This document shows, piece by piece, positions 14,633 to 23,913 of a stretch of 52,503 nt of DNA. The notes below the pieces were generated by a model. It searched no databases and was not told the origin of the DNA. It was given only the letters and a program-made list of their open reading frames with translations. The stretch is from a virus, in IMG/VR virus record IMGVR_UViG_3300027859_000025, positions 1-52,503 of that record; one strand, written 5' to 3'. Within the stretch, counting starts at the first letter, position 1. The number at the start of each line of letters is the position of its first letter. The position numbers were made by a program, and so were the translations under genes.

Positions 14633-16842
14633 TGTACAAACAAACGTTATACAAAATATTAAAAGATCATATAAAGCCTAAAGTTTTAAAACGTATGAAC
14701 CGCTACAAAAAATGGGAGTACGGTTATAAAAAAGAGCATGATATTGTAGTGATAAGTAAAGACGGTACAATAGGTGATATATACGAAATACAAAACTTAA
14801 AAATAGCTTTACCTAAAGTTAAAGAAGTACATAAGTTCGAAACGGATAAATGGGAATATACAGAATATCCTAAAGTGTTAAAAAAAATAAAGTCTGTATT
14901 TGATTGGGAAGAATATCCTTTAGACTTTAAAGAAAAATGGTATGATTACATCGATAATGAATTTACTAGAAGAGAAAAAGGCTTTTGGTTTTATAACAAA
15001 GGCATTTCTACTTATATCACTGGCACTCATTATATGTACTTGCAGTGGAGTAAAATTGATGTCGGTCAACCAGACTTTCGCGAAGCAAACAGGTTATTTT
15101 ACATCTTTTGGGAGGCTTGTAAGGCCGATGCCCGTTGTTATGGATTGTGCTACCTTAAGAATAGACGATCTGGATTTTCATTTATGGCATCAGGCGAGGT
15201 GGTTAACCTGGCAACCATATCCTCTGACTCTAGATATGGAATACTATCGAAGAGTGGACCAGATGCGAAGAAGATGTTCACGGATAAGGTTGTACCGATA
15301 TCAGTTAATTACCCCTTCTTTTTCAAGCCGATTCAGGACGGAATGGATCGTCCCAAGACCGAGCTCGCGTATAGAGTACCCGCGACCAAGTACACCCGTA
15401 AGAAGCTCGAGACCAACGAGACACTCAGAGAACTCGATGGACTTGACACCACGATCGACTGGAAGAATACCGGTGACAACTCGTACGACGGTGAAAAACT
15501 CAAACTACTCGTCCACGACGAGAGCGGCAAGTGGGAACGCCCGACGAACATCCTCAACAACTGGAGGGTTACGAAAACTTGTCTACGATTAGGTAGTAGA
15601 ATTATCGGAAAGTGTATGATGGGTTCAACTAGTAACTCATTAGATAAAGGTGGAGACAATTTTAAAAAACTATACAATGACTCAGACGTCACTCAACGAA
15701 ATGCGAATGGACAAACTCGCTCTGGACTATATAGCTTGTTTATACCTATGGAGTGGAATTACGAAGGATACATTGATTCTCATGGATTACCTGTCTTCGA
15801 CACACCGAAAAAAGCAAAGCAAGGACCTCAGGGTGAAATAATAGATTTAGGTGTAATAGAGTATTGGGACAACGAAGTTGAAGGTCTTAAGCAAGATCAA
15901 GATGCTTTAAATGAATTCTATAGACAATTTCCTCGAACTACTAAGCACGCTTTTAGAGATGAGTCAAAAGAATCTTTATTTAATCTAACTAAAATTTATG
16001 AACAGATAGATTTTAATGAAGATCTTAAAAATTCTATAAATATTACAAAAGGTAATTTTATGTGGAAGGATGGTGTGCAAGACAGTCAGGTTTTATTTAT
16101 GCCAAATACTAATGGCAGATTTTTAATAACCTGGGTTCCACCTGTTAATATGCAAAATGCAGTAATAACAAAAGGAGGTATTAAATATCCTTTAAATGAA
16201 AATTTAGGAGCTTTTGGTTGTGACCCTTATGATATATCAGGCACAGTAGATAAAAGAGGATCAAAAGGATCTTTACATGGTCTTACTAAATTTTCAATGA
16301 CAGACACGCCTCCAAACCATTTCTTCTTGGAATACATAGCTAGACCTCAAACAGCTGAAATATTTTTTGAAGACGTGCTCATGGCTTGTGTTTTTTATGG
16401 TATGCCAATACTTGCAGAAAATAATAAACCTAGATTATTGTATCATTTTAAAAGAAGAGGTTATAGAGGTTTTTCAATGAATAGACCTGACAGAAAAAGA
16501 AATAAACTTTCCATTACGGAAAGAGAGTTGGGTGGCATACCTAATTCAAGTGAAGATATTAAGCAAGCTCACGCCGCGGCTATTGAGTCTTATATAGAAG
16601 ATTTTGTTGGTTTAAAAGAAACTGGATACGGTGATATTTATTTTCAAAGAACATTAGAAGATTGGGCAAAGTTTAATATAAACAATAGAACAAAACATGA
16701 TGCTTCTATAAGTTCTGGATTAGCGTTAATGGCATGTAACAAGCATCGATATGCTCCAAGTGCACCTCGTAAGTTACAGTCTGTTGATTTAGGTATAAAA
16801 AAATACGATAACAAAGGAGTTACATCAAAAATAATAAATTAA
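14632..16842 (+). CDS. terL: Terminase large subunit (TerL)
   Basis: 736 aa, ATPase plus nuclease that packages DNA into the prohead. The N-terminal 170 residues precede an unusual Walker A-like motif, KNRRSGFS (176-183). Walker B is LLVHDE with Asp296 and Glu297. The C-terminal nuclease starts near FGCDPYDISG with Asp531 as the likely metal ligand. It abuts the portal gene. The DNA encoding the ATPase core (about 15060-15600) differs sharply in base and codon use from the rest of the gene while keeping one reading frame. Confidence 0.9.
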   Translation: MYKQTLYKILKDHIKPKVLKRMNRYKKWEYGYKKEHDIVVISKDGTIGDIYEIQNLKIALPKVKEVHKFETDKWEYTEYPKVLKKIKSVFDWEEYPLDFKEKWYDYIDNEFTRREKGFWFYNKGISTYITGTHYMYLQWSKIDVGQPDFREANRLFYIFWEACKADARCYGLCYLKNRRSGFSFMASGEVVNLATISSDSRYGILSKSGPDAKKMFTDKVVPISVNYPFFFKPIQDGMDRPKTELAYRVPATKYTRKKLETNETLRELDGLDTTIDWKNTGDNSYDGEKLKLLVHDESGKWERPTNILNNWRVTKTCLRLGSRIIGKCMMGSTSNSLDKGGDNFKKLYNDSDVTQRNANGQTRSGLYSLFIPMEWNYEGYIDSHGLPVFDTPKKAKQGPQGEIIDLGVIEYWDNEVEGLKQDQDALNEFYRQFPRTTKHAFRDESKESLFNLTKIYEQIDFNEDLKNSINITKGNFMWKDGVQDSQVLFMPNTNGRFLITWVPPVNMQNAVITKGGIKYPLNENLGAFGCDPYDISGTVDKRGSKGSLHGLTKFSMTDTPPNHFFLEYIARPQTAEIFFEDVLMACVFYGMPILAENNKPRLLYHFKRRGYRGFSMNRPDRKRNKLSITERELGGIPNSSEDIKQAHAAAIESYIEDFVGLKETGYGDIYFQRTLEDWAKFNINNRTKHDASISSGLALMACNKHRYAPSAPRKLQSVDLGIKKYDNKGVTSKIIN
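15060..15600 (+). other. GC-rich, codon-shifted patch inside terL
   Basis: Hand count for 15301-15600 is 152 G+C in 300 bases (51%), against 19/60 at 14701-14760 and 16/60 at 16021-16080. Lysine is mostly AAG, with GAC, GAG, CTC and CCG preferred, unlike the AAA/GAA/TTA use elsewhere. The patch encodes the Walker A to Walker B region. Edges are gradual; intermediate composition runs to about 15830. It suggests gene conversion from a distant phage. Confidence 0.75.
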
Positions 16843-19230
16843 ATGGGTATATACACCAATACTAGAAGTGCATTTCCTAGCCAAGTAGTTAGTGATCAAG
16901 AAAAAGCTAGCATTGAATATGGTAAGCAAGTAGCACAAGCTATAGAAGGAGAGTGGTTCTCGCAAGGTAGAACTACAGGAAATAGGTATATAACTAATTG
17001 GAATAATTTTAATCAATTAAGACTTTACGCGAGAGGCGAACAAAGTGTTCAAAAATATAAAGATGAATTATCTATTAATGGTGATTTGTCTTATCTTAAT
17101 TTAGATTGGACCCCTGTTCCTATCTTATCTAAGTTTGTAGATATAGTTGTAAATGGTATATCTCAAAAATCTTATGATGTAAAAGCTTATGCTCAAGATC
17201 CTGAATCTGTTAGAAAAAGAACTAACTATGCGACTAAGTTATATGAAGATATGATATCTAAAGAGTATCTTTTAAACTTAGAGCAAACGTTGGGTATTGA
17301 TGCATATCAATCTCCAAGTAAAGACGTAATACCTGAAACTCCAGAAGATTTAGAATTGCACATGCAATTAAGCTATAAGCAGTCTATAGAAATAGCTCAA
17401 GAAGAAGCTATATCCTCTGTGATGGCTCAAAATAAATATGATCTTACTAGAAGAAGGTTAAATATGGATTTAGCGGTTTGTGGTATAGCGGCTGTTAAAA
17501 CTGATTTTAATACTGCTAATGGAGTTACTATTGATTATGTTGATCCAGCTTATATGGTTTATTCGTATACAGAAGATCCAAATTTTGAAGATATTTACTA
17601 CGTTGGAGAAGTTAAATCTTTAACAATACCAGAGTTAAAAAAAGAGTTTCCGGGAATACCTGAAGATGAATTAAAAATTATTCAAAATACACCGGGTAAT
17701 AAATCTTATATAACTGGTTACGGTAATTATGATAACAATACTGTTCAAGTTCTTTATTTTGATTATAAAACATATCACAACCAAGTTTTTAAAATAAAAC
17801 AAACGGATCAAGGATTAATGAAAGCTATTGAAAAGCCTGATACATTTAATCCGCCAGAAAATGATAATTTTGAAAGAGTATCAAGATCAATAGAAGTTTT
17901 ATACAGTGGGGCCAAGGTTTTAGGAACTAATATAATGCTTAATTGGGAACTGTGTGAAAACATGACCAGACCTTATGCTGACACTACTAAGGTTAAAATG
18001 AATTATGCTATTTGTGCGCCTAGAATATACAAAGGTAGAATAGAATCTTTAGTAAGTAGATGCACTGGTTTTGCTGACATGATACAGTTAACTCATTTAA
18101 AACTGCAACAAGTAATATCTCGCATGGTTCCAGATGGTGTATATTTAGATATGGACGGTCTTGCTGAGGTTGATTTAGGAAATGGAACAAATTATAATCC
18201 AGCTGAAGCGCTAAATATGTATTTTCAGACTGGTTCTGTTGTAGGTAGATCACTTACTCAAGACGGCGAGATGAATGCTGGTAAAGTTCCAGTTCAAGAA
18301 CTACAAAGCGGAAGCGGTAATGCTAAAATAGCTAGTTTAATTCAAACGTATCAATATTACTTGCAAATGATACGCGATGTAACAGGGCTTAACGAGGCTA
18401 GAGATGGTAGTTTACCTGATAGAAACACATTGGTTGGATTACAAAAACTAGCGGCTAATGCATCTAATACGGCTACTAAACATATATTACAATCTAGTCT
18501 TTATTTAACTCTTAGAATATCAGAAAATGTAGCACTTAGAGTTGCCGATGCTTTAGAGTTTCCTCTTACTAAAAGCTCATTGCAAAATTCTATATCAACT
18601 TATAATATAAAAACATTAGAAGAGATAGTTAATTTAAATCTTCATGATTTTGGTATATTTTTAGAATTAGAACCTGATGAAGAAGAACAGGCTCAGTTGG
18701 AGCAGAACATACAAGCCGCTATCCAACAAGGCGGTATTAACCTTGAAGATGCTATAGATCTTAGACAGATTAAAAATCTTAAACTTGCTAATCAAATGCT
18801 TAAAGTTAAACGTAAAGCTAAGCAGAAGCAAGACATGGAGATACAGCAGTCTAATATACAAGCTCAAGCAGATGCTCAGGCTTCTACTGCTGAAAAAACC
18901 GCGATGGCAGAGGTGCAGAAACAAGAGGCTGTCACTAATACTAAAGTACAATTTGAACAATCAAAAAATCAAATGGAAATAGAAAGAATGCAAATTCAAA
19001 ATGAATTAGAAATTCAAAAAATGCAAAGAAGATTTGAGTTTGATCTTCAACTAAAGCAAATGGATATGCAAGCTGTTGGAGAAAAAGAAAAAATGATTGA
19101 AGATAGAAAAGACAAGCGTATAAAAATGGAAGGTACGCAACAAAGTGAAATGATTACGCAAAGAAACGTAGATGGACCTCCAATTAATTTTGAACAAGAC
19201 GTAGAGGTTGACATGAACGCCTTTATGTAG
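16843..19230 (+). CDS. Portal protein
   Basis: 795 aa, forming the DNA-entry ring of the head. Recognised by position directly after terL, by length, and by the portal-like segment ending VTGLNEARDGSLPDRNTLVG, followed by a stretch of helices. The last 150 residues (about 620-770) are a long Gln/Lys/Glu/Met-rich coiled coil, longer than in typical portals and likely to extend into the head or contact the scaffold. No frameshift. Confidence 0.85.
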   Translation: MGIYTNTRSAFPSQVVSDQEKASIEYGKQVAQAIEGEWFSQGRTTGNRYITNWNNFNQLRLYARGEQSVQKYKDELSINGDLSYLNLDWTPVPILSKFVDIVVNGISQKSYDVKAYAQDPESVRKRTNYATKLYEDMISKEYLLNLEQTLGIDAYQSPSKDVIPETPEDLELHMQLSYKQSIEIAQEEAISSVMAQNKYDLTRRRLNMDLAVCGIAAVKTDFNTANGVTIDYVDPAYMVYSYTEDPNFEDIYYVGEVKSLTIPELKKEFPGIPEDELKIIQNTPGNKSYITGYGNYDNNTVQVLYFDYKTYHNQVFKIKQTDQGLMKAIEKPDTFNPPENDNFERVSRSIEVLYSGAKVLGTNIMLNWELCENMTRPYADTTKVKMNYAICAPRIYKGRIESLVSRCTGFADMIQLTHLKLQQVISRMVPDGVYLDMDGLAEVDLGNGTNYNPAEALNMYFQTGSVVGRSLTQDGEMNAGKVPVQELQSGSGNAKIASLIQTYQYYLQMIRDVTGLNEARDGSLPDRNTLVGLQKLAANASNTATKHILQSSLYLTLRISENVALRVADALEFPLTKSSLQNSISTYNIKTLEEIVNLNLHDFGIFLELEPDEEEQAQLEQNIQAAIQQGGINLEDAIDLRQIKNLKLANQMLKVKRKAKQKQDMEIQQSNIQAQADAQASTAEKTAMAEVQKQEAVTNTKVQFEQSKNQMEIERMQIQNELEIQKMQRRFEFDLQLKQMDMQAVGEKEKMIEDRKDKRIKMEGTQQSEMITQRNVDGPPINFEQDVEVDMNAFM

Positions 19231-19256
19231 TTTTAATTATTTAATTATATTATATT

Positions 19257-20465
19257 ATGTCAGAAGTAAAAACAAATGAACCTGTTAAACAGGAAGGTGA
19301 GTTTAAATTAAAAACAAAAAAGAAAACACCTAAAAAATTAACCGAAACAAAGAATAACATTACAAAAGTAAATGTTAATCCAAAAGAACCTTTGGTTGAA
19401 TTAGAACCAGATGTTAAAAAAGTAACAATTCCAAAACAAAAAGAAGATGCCATTCAAATCGGAGAAACAAAGGAGGTATCTGTGGAAAAACCATCCGGAG
19501 ATAGCGCAACGGTGGGAGAACCTATACAAGAGTCCAACAAGACTACTGAAGGGTTTTCTCCAATCCAAGAAGTAACAGAAGCTGAAGTTAAACAAGTTGA
19601 AGCAGAAGTTAAAGAAGCTATAAGAGATGAAAAAATATTAGGTAAATCATTACCGGAAAATATTGAAAAGCTAGTTTCGTTTATGGAAGAAACGGGTGGG
19701 ACAATAGAAGATTATACTCGTTTAAATGCTGATTACAGCAGTGTAGACGATAAAACTCTCATTAAAGAGTATTACAAAAAAAATAAACCTTATTTGGATT
19801 CTGAAGATCTTGATCTTTTGTTAGAAGATTTTGACTATGATGAAGACTTAGATGAAGAAAGGGATATACGCAAAAAGAAACTTGCGTTTAAAGAAGAAGT
19901 TGCAAAAGCCAAGAACTTTTTAGAGGAAACTAAGAGTAAATATTACGACGAAATCAAGTTGAGACCCGGCGTTACTCAAGACCAACAAAAAGCTATGGAT
20001 TTTTTCAATAGATATAACAAGGAGCAAGAACAAGCTGAGCAACAGCATCAATTGTTTAAAGATAATACAAAAAAGCTTTTTAGCAATGATTTCAAAGGTT
20101 TTGATATCAGTGTTGGTGAAAAGAAATATAAGTATAATATTCAAAACAAAGATAAAGTTGCAGAAAGCCAGTCTAATATAACAAACCTCGTTGGGAAGTT
20201 CCTAGACGAATCTGGTAATGTTAAAGACGTTAATGGTTATCACAAGGCTATTTATGCTGCTGAAAATGTAGATAAGATTGCCGCTCATTTTTATGAGCAA
20301 GGAAAAGCAGACGCTGTAAAAGACGTTGTAAACAAATCAAAAAACTTGAGTGACACTAAAGCTAGGACTTCTCAAGGTGACGTGTATATTGATGGATTTA
20401 AAGTTAGAGCAATTTCAGGCGCTGATTCTACAAAACTAAAAATAAAAACAAGAAAATTTAACTAA
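19257..20465 (+). CDS. Scaffold-like head assembly protein
   Basis: 402 aa between portal and major capsid protein, the usual place of a scaffold. Very hydrophilic: a Lys/Pro/Thr-rich N-terminus, an acidic middle (DLLLEDFDYDEDLDEERD near residue 185) and helical, charged remaining parts. No protease motif is seen. Assignment rests on position and composition. Confidence 0.6.
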   Translation: MSEVKTNEPVKQEGEFKLKTKKKTPKKLTETKNNITKVNVNPKEPLVELEPDVKKVTIPKQKEDAIQIGETKEVSVEKPSGDSATVGEPIQESNKTTEGFSPIQEVTEAEVKQVEAEVKEAIRDEKILGKSLPENIEKLVSFMEETGGTIEDYTRLNADYSSVDDKTLIKEYYKKNKPYLDSEDLDLLLEDFDYDEDLDEERDIRKKKLAFKEEVAKAKNFLEETKSKYYDEIKLRPGVTQDQQKAMDFFNRYNKEQEQAEQQHQLFKDNTKKLFSNDFKGFDISVGEKKYKYNIQNKDKVAESQSNITNLVGKFLDESGNVKDVNGYHKAIYAAENVDKIAAHFYEQGKADAVKDVVNKSKNLSDTKARTSQGDVYIDGFKVRAISGADSTKLKIKTRKFN

Positions 20466-20478
20466 AAAATTTAAAATT

Positions 20479-21948
20479 ATGAGTTTAACTCCTCAATTTG
20501 GGTCTTTAATCCCATCTCAAACCCAGGAGCTATTGAATAGTAACTACCTACAGTTTAATGGTGGTACTTTAACCGGTGATTCTAATTCATTCGCCCAACA
20601 ATATCTTCCTGAAATTTATGAACAAGAAGTAGAGCGTTATGGAAACAGAACGTTATCTGGATTCTTGCGAATGGTTGGCGCTGAAATGCCAATGACATCT
20701 GATCAAGTAATTTGGTCTGAACAAAATAGATTACACATATCTTATGATAACTGTACTTTTGCCGCTGGTGTAATTACAGTTGCTCCTTTAGCTGGATTTC
20801 CAGGCACACAAAACGTTATATCAGTAAATGATACTGTTGTTCTTTTAGACACCGCTACAGGTGCTGAAGAAAAAGGTATTGTTACTGCTAGCGTATTAGG
20901 TGATGCTGCTACGGATGGAACAATTACTGTCGCTGGATTTGGTGGAGCTGCCGTAGTAGGTGGAGCTGCTTTAACAAGTGGTAGCATTAAGGTGTTTGTA
21001 TATGGTTCTTCTTACGCAAAAGGAACTAGCATGTTAGCTGGTGGTACTGTTGCTGCTGGAACTCAGCCTAGAAACTCTGTGCAACCTCAACTTACTCAAT
21101 TTTCTAACTCACCAATTATCCTAAGAAACCAATACATAGTATCTGGTTCTGATATGGCTCAAATCGGTTGGGTAGAAGTTGCTACTGAAGATGGCGCTTC
21201 TGGATACCTATGGTATTTAAAAGCTGAATCTGAAACTCGTTTACGTTTTGAAGATTACTTAGAAATGAGTATGATTGAAAGTGAGTATAACCAAGCCGCT
21301 GTAGGACCTGGTGTAGGATTTGGTGTTGTACCAGGATCTGAAGGTTTATTTGCTGCTATTCAAGCTCGTGGTAATGTAAACGTTGGATTTACTGCTGCTG
21401 CAGGAATTGGTGACTTTGATGACATTTTGAAAAACTTAGATACTCAAGGTGCTATTGAAGAAAACATGTTATTCTTGCAAAGACAAACTGCTTTAGATTT
21501 TGATGATATGCTAGCTGGTATTTCTGCTGGATCTGCCGGTGGTACTGCATTCGGTTTATTTGAAAATTCTGAGGAAATGGCATTAAATCTTGGATTTAGT
21601 GGTTTCCGTAGAGGATCTTATGATTTCTACAAAACTGATTGGAAATACTTAAATGATGCTTCTACTCGTGGAGGTGTTACAGGTGTTAATTCCATTGAAG
21701 GTGTATTAATACCTGCTGGAACATCAACTGTTTATGACCAAGTTTTAGGAACTAACATCCGTAGACCTTTCTTGCACGTACGATACAGAGCTTCACAAGC
21801 TGATGATCGTCGCATGAAGTCTTGGTTGACTGGTTCTGCTGGTGGTGCATTTACATCTACTTTAGATGCTATGGAAGTAAACTTCCTATCTGAGAGATGT
21901 TTAGTAACACAAGCTGCTAACAACTTTGTATTATTCAAAGGAGTGTAA
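20479..21948 (+). CDS. Major capsid protein
   Basis: 489 aa, HK97-fold expected. It has a helical N-terminal arm (about 45-70), a beta-rich region, a Gly/Ala/Thr-rich insertion (about 95-200) and a long conserved-looking C-terminal half with Arg-rich contacts (RRPFLHVRYRASQADDRRM). It lies after the scaffold-like gene and immediately before a strong terminator, as expected for the most abundant virion protein. No signal for prohead-protease cleavage is obvious. Confidence 0.85.
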   Translation: MSLTPQFGSLIPSQTQELLNSNYLQFNGGTLTGDSNSFAQQYLPEIYEQEVERYGNRTLSGFLRMVGAEMPMTSDQVIWSEQNRLHISYDNCTFAAGVITVAPLAGFPGTQNVISVNDTVVLLDTATGAEEKGIVTASVLGDAATDGTITVAGFGGAAVVGGAALTSGSIKVFVYGSSYAKGTSMLAGGTVAAGTQPRNSVQPQLTQFSNSPIILRNQYIVSGSDMAQIGWVEVATEDGASGYLWYLKAESETRLRFEDYLEMSMIESEYNQAAVGPGVGFGVVPGSEGLFAAIQARGNVNVGFTAAAGIGDFDDILKNLDTQGAIEENMLFLQRQTALDFDDMLAGISAGSAGGTAFGLFENSEEMALNLGFSGFRRGSYDFYKTDWKYLNDASTRGGVTGVNSIEGVLIPAGTSTVYDQVLGTNIRRPFLHVRYRASQADDRRMKSWLTGSAGGAFTSTLDAMEVNFLSERCLVTQAANNFVLFKGV

Positions 21949-21964
21949 TTACTTCTTAAAACTA

Positions 21965-22007
21965 AACCCCATGGGGCTACATAGTGAGCGTAGCCCTGGG
22001 GTTTTTT
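21965..22007 (+). terminator. Rho-independent terminator after the capsid gene
   Basis: Stem AACCCCA, a 2-base bulge and GGGCTAC, pairing with GTAGCCC and TGGGGTT around a 9-base loop, followed by TTTTTT. It begins 16 bases after the capsid stop. Partial read-through would give capsid more transcript than downstream genes. Confidence 0.9.
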
Positions 22008-22032
22008 ATTAACTATTTAATCTTATTATATT

Positions 22033-22851
22033 ATGGCTAAAAAAGCTACAGCAGTAGAAACTGTTGAGGTTGCACCTCAAGAAGTGGTTACAAAAACCCC
22101 ACTTAAACCCACAAAACCAGCGTGGGAAATTAAAGATAGAGTTTATTATTTAAAAGGAAATAAATCTCCTTTAACTCTTACTATACCAGGAAAGCATACT
22201 AAAAAACATGCTTTATTATATTTTGATGAAAAAACTGGTAAACAAAGAGAAATTAGATATGCTACAAATCAAGATTCTCCTCTTGTTGATGAACAAAAAG
22301 GTGAGTGTACAATGGGTCATATTAGATTTCATGACGGTTCTTTAACTGTAAAAAAAGAAAAACAAAACTTACAGAAACTACTTTCATTATATCACCCTTT
22401 AAAAGGTAAATTATATGAAGAGTTTAATGCTAAGGCAGAAGCTACAGATGAGTTAGGTCTTTTAGATCTTCAAATAGACGCGATGAATGCTGCTAGAGCT
22501 ATAGATATAGATCAAGCTGAAGCAATTCTTAGAGTAGAGTTAGGATCTAAAGTTAATTCTATGAGCTCTAAAGAGTTAAAAAGAGATTTGCTTTTATTCG
22601 CAAGATCTAATCCACAGTTGTTTATTAGCTTAGCTAATGACGAGAATGTTCAATTAAGAAATCTAGCTATTAGAGCTCGTGAAGCTGGTATTATTAATTT
22701 ATCACCAGATCAAAGAACATTTACGTGGGGATCAAACGGTAGAAAATTAATGAACGTACCTTTTGATGAAAACCCTTACTCAGCATTTGCTGCTTTCTTG
22801 AAAACAGACGAAGGTGTTGAGATCTATAAGTCTATAGATAAAAAACTATAA
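22033..22851 (+). CDS. Head-associated hypothetical protein, 272 aa
   Basis: Directly downstream of the capsid terminator. The N-terminal 40 residues are Lys/Pro/Thr-rich. A beta-type domain follows to about residue 110, then helices (ALHPLKGKLYEEF-like region and DLQIDAMNAARAID). It is probably a head or neck protein by position. The family is not known to me. Confidence 0.6.
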   Translation: MAKKATAVETVEVAPQEVVTKTPLKPTKPAWEIKDRVYYLKGNKSPLTLTIPGKHTKKHALLYFDEKTGKQREIRYATNQDSPLVDEQKGECTMGHIRFHDGSLTVKKEKQNLQKLLSLYHPLKGKLYEEFNAKAEATDELGLLDLQIDAMNAARAIDIDQAEAILRVELGSKVNSMSSKELKRDLLLFARSNPQLFISLANDENVQLRNLAIRAREAGIINLSPDQRTFTWGSNGRKLMNVPFDENPYSAFAAFLKTDEGVEIYKSIDKKL

Positions 22852-22860
22852 AAACAAGTG

Positions 22861-22899
22861 ATACTATAACATGGGCGGTTTCGGCCGCCTTTATAGTAT
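22861..22899. terminator. Long hairpin after the 272-aa gene
   Basis: Outer stem ATACTATAA/TTATAGTAT, inner stem GGCGG/CCGCC, loop TTTCGG. There is no U-run on the plus strand (AT-rich DNA follows), so it may be an RNA-processing or stability element, or a terminator of another class. It ends 14 bases before the next ATG. Confidence 0.6.
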
Positions 22900-22913
22900 A
22901 TAAAAAATATAAA

Positions 22914-23909
22914 ATGGCAGTAAACGTAAATACAGTATATCAAACAGTCTTGTATATATTAAACAAAGAACAAAGAGGTTACGTAACTCCTTCGGAGTTT
23001 AACAGTATTGCTGATTTAGTACAAAAAGAAATATTTCAATCTTACTTTCCAGACGGTAATCAAGTAAATCGTCAAAACCAAAATAACACTCAAAACGATA
23101 CAGAGTTTTTTAACATGTATAAAGATATAGCTTATAAGTTGTATCCTTTTGAAAAAGAAATTGCTTTCACGTATAATTCAAATAATAATTGCTTTTATAA
23201 TAATACTAACTCTATAGTATATAAAATAGGTGAAGTTATAACTACCTATAATGGTCAACCTCAATATGACTCTATAACGCAGTTAGTTAGTAAGAAAGAT
23301 TTTGATAAAATAACAAGATCTAAACTAACCGCTCCCACAAAACAATATCCTTTATTTTACACAACAAACGCTTCTATTAACACTGGAACCAACTCCTTGC
23401 TAAGTGCTGGCACAGGTTATGATGCAATGCCTGCAACAGGAGCCACCACAGGTAGCGCCACGGGAACTGGACTTACTGTTAATGTTACACAATCAGCTGG
23501 TGCAATACAAACTATTTTTATAACAAACTTTGGTAGTGGTTATAATTCTGGTGATATTCTAACTATAGTTGGAGGTAATAATAATGCTACTTTTACTATA
23601 CAACCTTCAAATCAATTAGCTTTAAAAATATTTCCATCACCTACAATTAATGACGCAGTTAAAGTTAATTGTGTAACAAATCCTAGTAGTCCTTTTTGGG
23701 ATTTTACTATAGGTACTGTAGGTCAATATGTTTTCTTACCAGTAGGATTTACATCATCATCTTCTTTAGATTTTCAATTAGATATTTCAGAACAAGCAAA
23801 TATAATTATAAATATATTAAAGTATTTTGGTGTAGTCATAAATGATCCCAATATTATAGATGTGGCGGCTCAAGAGGCTCAAGCAACTGAAATAAATTTA
23901 AAATCTTAA
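22914..23909 (+). CDS. Head-tail adaptor-like protein with inserted beta module
   Basis: 331 aa. The N-terminal helices (1-60) and C-terminal helical region flank an insert at about residues 160-232. The insert has the pattern AGTGYD...GTGLTVNV...GSGYNSGDILTI, the same module found three times in the 1681-aa tail protein. Position after the capsid suggests a neck or adaptor role, which is inference. Confidence 0.55.
   Translation: MAVNVNTVYQTVLYILNKEQRGYVTPSEFNSIADLVQKEIFQSYFPDGNQVNRQNQNNTQNDTEFFNMYKDIAYKLYPFEKEIAFTYNSNNNCFYNNTNSIVYKIGEVITTYNGQPQYDSITQLVSKKDFDKITRSKLTAPTKQYPLFYTTNASINTGTNSLLSAGTGYDAMPATGATTGSATGTGLTVNVTQSAGAIQTIFITNFGSGYNSGDILTIVGGNNNATFTIQPSNQLALKIFPSPTINDAVKVNCVTNPSSPFWDFTIGTVGQYVFLPVGFTSSSSLDFQLDISEQANIIINILKYFGVVINDPNIIDVAAQEAQATEINLKS
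23392..23610 (+). repeat. GxGY beta module, single copy
   Basis: Encodes a repeat of about 70 residues: GTGY, a Gly/Thr-rich turn, GLTV, then GSGYNSGDILTIVGG. Shared with the modules at 25507-26589 in another gene. Similarity is at protein level; the DNA copies have diverged. Confidence 0.75.
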
Positions 23910-23913
23910 ATAA

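Noticed and set aside
14942-15692. Long alternative ORFs across terL (216 aa on plus, 119 aa on minus)
   Set aside because: They arise because the GC-rich patch has few stop codons in other frames. The terL frame is continuous and carries the ATPase motifs.
22861-22899. Riboswitch at the hairpin after the 272-aa gene
   Set aside because: It is a simple two-part stem-loop with no known ligand-binding core.
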